Below the pieces are notes generated by a model. The model was not told the origin of the DNA. It worked only from the letters and a program-made list of their open reading frames with translations, and made no database searches. A DNA stretch of 12,532 nt, taken from Isohypsibius dastychi. Lineage: Eukaryota; Tardigrada; Eutardigrada; Parachela; Isohypsibiidae. The position numbers were made by a program, and so were the translations under genes. The DNA lies in assembly GCA_034696485.1 (NCBI GenBank), contig JAQIWT010001100.1, forward strand, positions 1 to 12,532, written 5' to 3'. Positions 7,466 to 12,532 of the stretch are shown in pieces; within the stretch, counting starts at the first letter, position 1; every line of letters begins with the position of its first letter.

Positions 7466-7846
7466 CAAGCAAACTGCTTGTGACTCGGACTGCCTCAAAA
7501 ATTACCCGTGGGACCCAAAATGTAGAGAATAAATTGAGAAATATTATCAGCGAATAATCTGATCCGGAATGAGTTCCATGGTCAGTTATGAATTTCCGAA
7601 AAATCACGTTTTTCGGGGTGAAACGCAGAAGTGACGTCATGGCTCACAAGACAAGACAGGCGACTCACCACTGACGCCGCTCTTGCGTGTAAGCCAGAAA
7701 AACGCGATTTTTCAAAAATTCATAACTGACCATGGTGATTCATTCCGGATCAGATTATTCGATGATAATATTTTTCAATTTATTCTCTACATTTTGGGTC
7801 CCACGGGTTATTTTTGAGACAATCCGAGTCACAAGCAGTTTGCTTG
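7466..7846. mobile_element. 381-bp foldback MITE with ~152-bp inverted arms, TTA duplications (PIF/Harbinger-like)
   Basis: The left arm (7466-7617) and right arm (7694-7846) are inverted copies with about a dozen differences by eye. The ends are CAAGCAAACTGCTTG... and its complement, flanked on both sides by TTA (7463-7465 and 7847-7849). Three-base TWA target duplications are typical of PIF/Harbinger elements, so this is likely a non-autonomous member. Each terminus also contains a small hairpin, ACAAGCA-aac-TGCTTGT. The ~76-bp centre holds a perfect CRE, TGACGTCA (7632-7639). There is no transposase. The near-identical peptides read from the two arms on opposite strands are accidental translations of the repeat. 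Confidence 0.8.
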
Positions 7847-7879
7847 TTAGAATGGGCTCTGGGTCTTCTCTGCTGAGAC

Positions 7880-8338
7880 ATGATTCCTATGAAAAGCTGT
7901 TCATTTACTCGGTTACTTTATAAAGTATAAACCGCCAATTTACTCTGTAAAACTTGATAATTGTGGCAGAGCAACGAAAAAAAACTCATGAAATAGTTTT
8001 TAGAAACACTTTCGTAGTCCAAATGTAGGATCTCTAACCGCGTACATGAAGAGGAACGGCTGGAAATGGAATTTGTCGTCATGTTTGGATTATCTTTCGG
8101 TAATCGGACGAAAATCTGCTGATCTGATGAAGAATGCATACGAAGAAGGTTTGTAATGAAATGCAGGTTTCGGCTCCTCTACCGGATCACATTTCATTTC
8201 AGAACAATGCGTTGGCAACTTCGTACTATAGGATGGGAGACATTTCGGGAATACATCCATTATACAGCAGATAGGAAGCCTTCATCTTTGCAGATTTTCC
8301 ACTATTTCGTTTTATTTTTCCATCGCCGGGGCACATAG
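7880..8338 (+). CDS. Candidate small three-exon gene, unknown function
   Basis: Proposed exons 7880-7924, 8004-8152 and 8203-8338 give 109 residues in one frame. An in-frame TGA lies just before the ATG. Introns are 79 nt (GTATAA...GTTTTTAG) and 50 nt (GTAATG...TTTCATTTCAG). AATAAA follows the stop by 45 nt, which supports a real 3' end. Exon 2 has a Trp-rich segment (MKRNGWKWN) and a helix ending NAYEEGL. It vaguely recalls the ligand-binding domain of receptor guanylyl cyclases, but the intervening part of that domain is missing, so I do not assign it. The ATG lies 34 bp from the MITE end. Exon 1 is short and the least certain part. It may instead be a pseudogene fragment. Confidence 0.35.
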
Positions 8339-8382
8339 AGTAATTGGCCAGGTTCTCGACTTATTGCACAAACAATCGCTGA

Positions 8383-8388
8383 AATAAA
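8383..8388 (+). terminator. AATAAA poly(A) signal
   Basis: This canonical hexamer is 45 nt after the TAG at 8336-8338, on the same strand as the candidate gene at 7880-8338. Confidence 0.4.
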
Positions 8389-8826
8389 ATTAACTAATTG
8401 TTAATTGTTACGCGTATTCGTTGAAGCTGGTGGCTTTGTTTGCAGATAACGATTACACTGGTTAGCACTGTCGTGTTAATTGCAAGGTATCAAGCTAGTA
8501 TAACAATCACCGAAATGCGACACCGTAACAAGGCCGACTCTTTTCCGCTCTTATTAAACCAACATCTCACATTACCGTTGTCGAATTCCTTCCAGACGCC
8601 ATTAGTTATTCAACAGAAAATGATCATTACAACACGAGCTTTAGTCTGTGTCTCTTGATTGAAACTTTGATTGATTCATCGAATTAGGGCCATTAATCGA
8701 ATTTTCAGTCAAGAGCACTTTTTTGAATGCACACAGAAACTCCAGTTCACCTTCAATCGGCCCACAAAAATTAACACTCAAGGGAACATGTTGCTCCACA
8801 TATTTATGGTGGAAATCGAAGTTAGT
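8389..8826. other. Intergenic stretch, only a weak ORF
   Basis: A 72-codon plus frame (8440-8658) follows a fair acceptor (GGCTTTGTTTGCAG, ending about 8445) but has no ATG at its start, no donor and no recognisable domain. I see no other feature. Confidence 0.3.
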
Positions 8827-9048
8827 TCAACAAATCGATAAGAAAAAAGTGTTCATCTTGCCGGACAGCCCCTGTGTTAAGTCTATGGTGTGCATCTTGC
8901 CGGTCTTTTCTGGTAGCTCATCCATCTGGTCCAGATAAAATGGTCTCCTTCCAGTAAAATTCGTTCGTCTTGACGGTAAATGTTTCAAGATAACGTAATC
9001 CCAATTGTCAATTATCCCGGAAAATAAAGCTTCCTCGAAGGAGTTCAT
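8827..9048 (-). CDS. 73-residue ORF with a TATA promoter, unknown function
   Basis: The ORF begins MNSFEEALFSGIIDNWDY and ends at TGA (8829-8827). The start has A at -3, and an in-frame TGA lies upstream. The composition is balanced, with no signal peptide or membrane span. A short internal echo, TGKMH and SGKMN, stands 17 residues apart. A core promoter identical over 14 bp to that of the metallothionein-like gene lies 134-169 bp upstream, which is the best reason to believe transcription starts here. I found no convincing splice donor extending it, so it is either a small protein or a truncated gene. No family was recognised. Confidence 0.45.
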   Translation of the reverse strand: MNSFEEALFSGIIDNWDYVILKHLPSRRTNFTGRRPFYLDQMDELPEKTGKMHTIDLTQGLSGKMNTFFLSIC

Positions 9049-9075
9049 GATGACAACAGATTTTCAAAATACGGA

Positions 9076-9123
9076 AATGAATAATGAATAATGAATAATG
9101 AATAATGAATAATGAATAATGAA
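9076..9123. repeat. Heptanucleotide microsatellite (AATGAAT)~6.9
   Basis: Six full copies of AATGAAT plus AATGAA run without interruption. The array lies in the predicted 5'UTR of the minus-strand 9048-8827 ORF, ending 28 bp before its ATG. Confidence 0.9.
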
Positions 9124-9181
9124 ACAAAATAGGGAAGTCAAATCTGCGCCTGCTTTCAGACGTCGACGTATAATTTTGCCG

Positions 9182-9218
9182 TGACGAAAGCTACGTTACG
9201 TACGGAAAGCTTAAATAC
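9182..9218 (-). promoter_or_regulatory. Core promoter upstream of the 73-residue ORF (TATA + initiator)
   Basis: The minus strand reads GTATTTAAGCTTTC (9218-9205), then TTTCGTCACGG with an initiator-like TCA (+1 near 9182), about 35 bp after the TATA. This leaves a 5'UTR of about 134 nt, almost the same as at the 4263-4039 gene. Confidence 0.5.
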
Positions 9219-9255
9219 AGATTGCATTTTTGAACTTCACTTTTGCGCGCGCTCT

Positions 9256-9274
9256 CACTATTCCGTGAATAGTG
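9256..9274. repeat. Perfect 8-bp hairpin
   Basis: CACTATTC-cgt-GAATAGTG lies about 40 bp upstream of the TATA box at 9218 (minus strand). It could be a binding palindrome; no factor is assigned. Confidence 0.5.
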
Positions 9275-9750
9275 TCAATTTCAAAACAATCTTACTCACT
9301 CTCAGATAATTAATATTGATATAATATCGTCGATTCTTTTTCCAAACCGAAGTTTTCAAAACCAAATAATGAATGTAGTTTGAACTCTTTCAGTGCATGA
9401 TTCATTCACGCCGTCTGAGACACCGCTGTATCCACTGATTATCTCTACCTCTAAAGGCTACGGACTCAATTTTTGATACGGCTTCTTCTGGGTCACGTGG
9501 TGTGCTTTTCGAATTGCTGTCAACACTGTTGCCACGGTGGCTACCTAGGTAGCTTCTGCATTTATTCTCTCTCCTGACGTCCATTGAATGCGATTTTTAA
9601 TCGATAAGTGATTCGATTCTGTAAAACAAGATTGCCCTTGCAGGATAACCCAAAACTGACTCAACCGCATATCTAAAATTGAACTTGAATCACAAACAGT
9701 TTACTGAACACTGCTCAGTTTACGTCAAGCACTTCGAGATCTTAACCTTA
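9275..9750. other. Stretch without a supported gene
   Basis: A 60-codon minus ORF (9584-9402) begins with ATG and reads like ordinary protein, rich in Arg and Ser, but has no domain or splice support. A perfect palindrome, GCTACCTAGGTAGC (9540-9553), lies inside it, directly after GCCAC-g-GTGGC (9531-9541). Nothing else was recognised. Confidence 0.35.
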
Positions 9751-9980
9751 GCTGAAACCGAATCAGCCATTGTTTATGGAAATTTGATCATTAGAATTCT
9801 TGCTGTTCTGCCCTGGCGAGGTGTGCGTTTATTGCACTGGCTTGCAAGTAAACAGAAATTTGCTGAAACGGAATCAGCCATAGTGCATGTAAGGTCGATT
9901 ATGTGAAAAAAGCCTGGCTGTTCCTCCTTGGCGAGATCAGCGTTGATTGCGCTGACTCGCACATATCATAAACTTTTTTT
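9751..9980. repeat. Diverged 111-bp tandem duplication with hairpins
   Basis: Copy 1 begins GCTGAAACCGAATCAGCCAT at 9751 and copy 2 GCTGAAACGGAATCAGCCAT at 9862. Similarity continues through CTGTTC..CTGGCGAG..GCGTT.ATTGC.CTG.CT.GCA to about 9980. Each copy opens with a short hairpin, GCTGA-n7-TCAGC. Copy 2 also holds a strong hairpin, GCGAG-a-TCAGCG-n7-CGCTGA-CTCGC, directly followed by ACA. The tandem pair could be a minisatellite or an old structured-RNA duplication. Two overlapping ORFs here are shadows of the repeat. Confidence 0.6.
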
Positions 9981-10001
9981 CAGTGTCCACTCTTCGACAT
10001 C

Positions 10002-10265
10002 ATGGAAAGCTTTTTTCTTTCTGTTTTTATGCCTGTTATTAAACGGAAATGTTCATCGCAAGCTTCCTGTAGTGATAAGCGAAGAAAACGTTTCGCCCGC
10101 CGTGTTACGAAGGTTCCCAAAAAACTCAAACCCAAGCCTCTCTCGGTCGAAAAAGTTGGTCGGACTGTACCAGACCACACCAACATGATCAAGTTTGAGT
10201 GTTTTAGTCACAGATTGGAGAGTTTGCTATCGTTGTGGTGTCTCACAGTCAGTGATGAACGTTGA
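10002..10265 (+). CDS. Weak candidate exon, very basic protein
   Basis: An acceptor-like AACTTTTTTTCAG ends 19 bp before ATCATGG, a start context like that of the FEM1-like gene. The frame is very basic (KRRKRFARR, KVPKKLKPKP). It stops at 10265 unless spliced, for example by a 59-nt intron 10222-10280 with a weak donor. Overlapping minus frames are also open, so strand and reality are unsure. Confidence 0.22.
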   Translation: MESFFLSVFMPVIKRKCSSQASCSDKRRKRFARRVTKVPKKLKPKPLSVEKVGRTVPDHTNMIKFECFSHRLESLLSLWCLTVSDER

Positions 10266-10316
10266 AACACCTTCTTTCAGTTGTGGCAAGGGCCTCAAAA
10301 ATCCACAGGACTTTAT

Positions 10317-10499
10317 TCAAATCCTTACTATCCCACACGATTCGCGAGACATTTTGAATTCCAGAAGGGAAGTGCAAAAATCTTCACGGGCCATCAATAA
10401 TCTTTTTTCATTTAGTGTAATCGGAGTGAGTGGCAAAAATATTACCATCACATCCTTGGTGGTCCCTCGAACCTTATTGTGCAGGGCCAAGTCTACCAC
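10317..10499 (-). CDS. Weak candidate ORF ending at an AATAAA
   Basis: The minus frame is open from about 10527 and stops with TGA. Its last bases overlap AATAAA (10317-10312), a compact 3' end seen in some small genomes. There is no ATG near its left end and no known domain. It may be a 3' exon of an unseen gene, or chance. Confidence 0.2.
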   Translation of the reverse strand: MVDLALHNKVRGTTKDVMVIFLPLTPITLNEKRLLMAREDFCTSLLEFKMSRESCGIVRI

Positions 10500-10564
10500 C
10501 GTATGCCTAATGGTCAGTCTTCACGAACCGTTGATATGAACAGTGTTCACCCATAGAATCATAG

Positions 10565-10570
10565 TTTATT
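10565..10570 (-). terminator. AATAAA poly(A) signal of the 81-residue ORF
   Basis: The minus strand reads AATAAA 16 nt after the TAG at 10589-10587, a very short 3'UTR consistent with a compact genome. Confidence 0.35.
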
Positions 10571-10586
10571 AATGACGTTGTATCAC

Positions 10587-10832
10587 CTATCCTTCAGCAC
10601 ACTGTTTTGATGGACGGACAGATTCGCAGATTCTATCTGTTCTACGCAGATAGTAATTGACCAGTTTTTGTAGCTGATCAAAAACTCGGGCTGCTTCGAT
10701 GTATACCGTTATTTGGCCACCGCTAAATAATAGTCGGTCACGTGACAATTTGAAAAAATTGCTTCCTTCTGAATAATGACCCGGGCGATTGAGCGGTAAA
10801 TTACGGAACTTCATGATGGATTTTACAGACAT
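10587..10832 (-). CDS. 81-residue ORF, unknown function
   Basis: From ATG at 10832 (MSVKSIMKF) the frame runs 81 residues to TAG. It has a mixed, soluble composition with a likely helix around YIEAARVFDQLQKLVNYYLR. A second ATG six codons on could also start it. AATAAA 16 nt after the stop supports a transcript end. An upstream AG (CTGCTGACAG) could be an acceptor, so this might be the last exon of a longer gene. No family was recognised. Confidence 0.35.
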   Translation of the reverse strand: MSVKSIMKFRNLPLNRPGHYSEGSNFFKLSRDRLLFSGGQITVYIEAARVFDQLQKLVNYYLRRTDRICESVRPSKQCAEG

Positions 10833-11018
10833 CAATCAGAACAACAACAAATCCTGTCAGCAGATCTTCGTACCGTAATCAGATCAGAAGAGATTAAGAT
10901 CCTAGCAATGGACAAGTTCATGAGCTGCTGAATGCACGACCAGCAACTGAAACCAGCAAATTTATTGACTGTTGTTCCAACTGACGAATAATTCAAGTCT
11001 GAACCTCTGGCACACTAG

Positions 11019-11426
11019 GTATTATTGGACTGGTTGACGAAGACTGCAATGAGACAGCTTCGTCGGGATGTGTGTTTACGTGGCGATACTGTGGAAGAAC
11101 CTTTTGAAGTCTCTATCATTGAAAAACTGGTGAATAAAGTCAGTCAATCTGACATGTCGTCTTTCGTAAACTTTCATTTATCGGCACGAGTTTTCAAACC
11201 AAGAAATAAGACCAAGGTCTTTGTTTTTACCGACCTTAAACTTCTCGAGTCTAACATTATTTTGAAGGCTGGAGCTGGATTATGTTATCCAACCGAGGGG
11301 AAAAAGAATAAGGCGATTCAGCAATGGGCAACCACTGAGGGGTAAGAAAGATAGAAAGATAGAAGAAAGATCGAAAGATAGAACAAGGATCTGTGTTGCA
11401 GGAGGTACTTCGATGATGTGGCGTAA
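11019..11426 (+). CDS. Two-exon coding fragment (3' end of a gene), unknown function
   Basis: An acceptor (CACACTAG) at 11018 opens a long exon, 11019-11341, of about 107 codons. It is followed by GTAAGA, a 60-nt intron and a short last exon, 11402-11426, ending AGG TAC TTC GAT GAT GTG GCG TAA. An internal ATG at 11049 could instead be the start. The exon reads like a globular protein with a beta-strand block (KTKVFVFTDLKLLESN). That block faintly recalls the PH-like tail of class I myosins ('..VLVLTDKALY..'), too weakly to name it. Upstream exons were not found between 10840 and 11018. Confidence 0.45.
11342..11401 (+). other. 60-nt intron built from GAAAGATA repeats
   Basis: GTAAGA donor, TGTGTTGCAG acceptor and a length of exactly 60. 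Its left half (11346-11380) is GAAAGATA x2, GAA, GAAAGATC, GAAAGATA. The splice keeps the frame from the long exon into the short last exon. Confidence 0.5.
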
Positions 11427-11945
11427 TCTGGTTGTATTAGGTCTGATCTGCATCTAGCATCAAAACTCCCGAATTACCAGAGTGCGATACCGAGGTGCCA
11501 ACTAGCGTACCTGAGCTTAATCGAGACTAAATTAAGGAATCAGAACCGGTTTGTCACCCAAACATCAAGCATTCTTTGGATGACAGTTCCAGAAATCGGC
11601 AAAAACGTGCTCGTCGGAAATCGAAATGTTACTCCAAAATAATCAGACTACAATTCTTGCGAATCTGGGTTCTTTGCTTGGCTGATATTTTCTCATGTAC
11701 ACGTTGCATTCGTTTATTAAGCCATGGGCATGAATCATGGGTAATATAAACTGCCTGTTTATTCTTGCGTGCTTGAGTTCAGCAAAATATCATACAGTTA
11801 TCGGAGAAGTATAAACAATCTTAGTATACAAACAGTTCCTTCTTCGCCTTTGACTTGGCCCTCACAAGGATATTGTTTTCTCAGTTATTAACTGACATGC
11901 GCTATGTCAAATGAAAAGCCATTTTTTGATCGTTCAAACGGATTT
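11427..11945. other. Intergenic stretch, no gene seen
   Basis: No ORF or exon of substance. AAGTATAAAC, which recurs at 7100, 7136 and 7923, is found at 11807-11816. Confidence 0.4.
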
Positions 11946-11961
11946 AAAAATCAGAACTCCG

Positions 11962-11980
11962 GGCGAGGCGAAGCCGAGCC
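11962..11980. repeat. GC-rich hairpin GGC-GA-GGC-GAA-GCC-GA-GCC
   Basis: Two GGC/GCC stems are separated by opposed GA dinucleotides, around a GAA loop. It lies just upstream of the retroelement-like ORF in an otherwise A+T-rich stretch. Confidence 0.45.
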
Positions 11981-12312
11981 GTTATCTTGTATACCTATAT
12001 ATGCCACTCGATGTGGTTCTTCTTCCTTCAACTCCTACTTCGATATCTTATTGAACTAATTGATTGGTCCACGGTTGTGCCGGCAACACTTCATAGATGG
12101 ACGATAACTATTTTAAAACGTTTATTTTCTAACCCAAGTGGTCAATCAAGGCGATCGAACACTCCGTACATATTCGACCCACCAACAACTTCAGAGAGAT
12201 CCCTCACCAACGTTGACAAAATTTCGAATCCGAACATCACCAAAGACCTAAGATTCGAACCCTCTCCCCAAAAATTTTCGGAATAGAAAATGTTTCAAAT
12301 AGAAGATGTTCC

Positions 12313-12329
12313 AAAAGGAAAGGAGGGGA
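12313..12329 (+). promoter_or_regulatory. Polypurine tract (second-strand primer site)
   Basis: AAAAGGAAAGGAGGGGA, 17 purines in a row, directly precedes TG. In LTR elements this tract resists RNase H and primes plus-strand DNA synthesis at the LTR edge. Confidence 0.45.
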
Positions 12330-12532
12330 TGTGAGTGCGGATCATTTATGAAGCTGGCCAGGTGATCCATTCTCACCTTCCGGTTCGCGGTGATGCGTTA
12401 CTGGAACATGAAAGCAGGAACCTTCTTAATTATTCTGATTTGATAAGACTGTTAACTAATAGTAACTTGATCAGGGTCACTGAAAGTAACAGACTAGAAC
12501 TTTACTGAATCAACAACTCAAACAAGGACTAA

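Larger units (their letters stand above)
11946..12532 (+). mobile_element. Probable 3' end of an LTR retrotransposon, cut by the window edge
   Basis: A frame open from a TAA near 11945 stops at 12284-12286. Its first third has a hydrophobic, membrane-like segment (MWFFFLQLLLRYLIELIDW, about 12011-12067) and its tail is hydrophilic and Pro/Ser/Asn-rich. This recalls the C-terminus of an envelope-like ORF in gypsy-type elements. After a 26-nt gap comes a 17-base all-purine tract (12313-12329), then TGTGAGTGCGG, as expected of a polypurine tract followed by an LTR starting with TG (12330 onward). No reverse transcriptase or integrase lies upstream, so the copy is truncated or this is a look-alike. 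The second LTR boundary is outside the window. Confidence 0.4.

Noticed and set aside
7359-7923. Two ORFs on opposite strands giving nearly the same peptide
   Set aside because: They are readings of the two inverted arms of the MITE, not a conserved protein family.
12240-12275. B-box-like GGTTCGAATCT on the minus strand
   Set aside because: There is no A box at a suitable distance and no cloverleaf; it lies inside the retroelement ORF.
1-12532. CRISPR arrays, bacterial operons, phage or toxin-antitoxin modules
   Set aside because: The repeats present are microsatellites, a tandem dimer and a MITE; spliced genes with TATA promoters point to an animal genome.

Overview
This window reads as animal nuclear DNA, most likely from a small invertebrate with a compact genome. 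Genes are split by very short GT-AG introns (about 50-90 nt, several of exactly 60 nt). Promoters are TATA plus initiator, and there is no bacterial operon structure. A tardigrade fits the very short introns and the F-box gene, but mites, rotifers and other small invertebrates are not excluded; the assignment is an inference.

Layout. Positions 1-1440 are non-coding, with a GTTCAC-rich repeat cluster, a 19-bp palindrome and a possible decayed tRNA-derived element. Positions 1444-3770 hold the best gene, a three-exon plus-strand gene (plus a probable 5'UTR intron) for a ~703-residue FEM1-like ankyrin protein ending in an IAP-type RING finger. Convergent with it at 4263-4039 is a small minus-strand gene for a Cys/His/Gly-rich, metallothionein-like protein. 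A three-exon minus-strand F-box gene runs 6497-5443 with a clear TATA/initiator promoter near 6634-6602. Positions 6640-7465 are non-coding, with hairpins and a pyrimidine-rich tract. At 7466-7846 lies a 381-bp foldback MITE with ~152-bp inverted arms and TTA target duplications. Beyond it are weaker candidates: a possible three-exon small plus-strand gene (7880-8338, poly(A) signal at 8383), a 73-residue minus-strand ORF (9048-8827), a diverged 111-bp tandem duplication (9751-9980), an 81-residue minus-strand ORF with poly(A) signal (10832-10587), and a plus-strand exon pair (11019-11426). The right end (about 11946-12532) looks like the 3' end of an LTR retrotransposon: ORF end, polypurine tract and LTR start.

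How it fits together. Two genes point to ubiquitin ligation: a FEM1-like substrate receptor carrying its own RING, and an F-box protein that would use Skp1-Cullin. The metallothionein-like gene and the 73-residue ORF, 4.8 kb apart on the same strand, share an identical 14-bp TATA-containing core promoter at nearly the same distance from their ATGs, suggesting a duplicated promoter. No complete new multi-gene system is visible; the FEM1-RING architecture, the small Cys/His protein and the shared promoter are the most notable items. All exon joins are read by eye.
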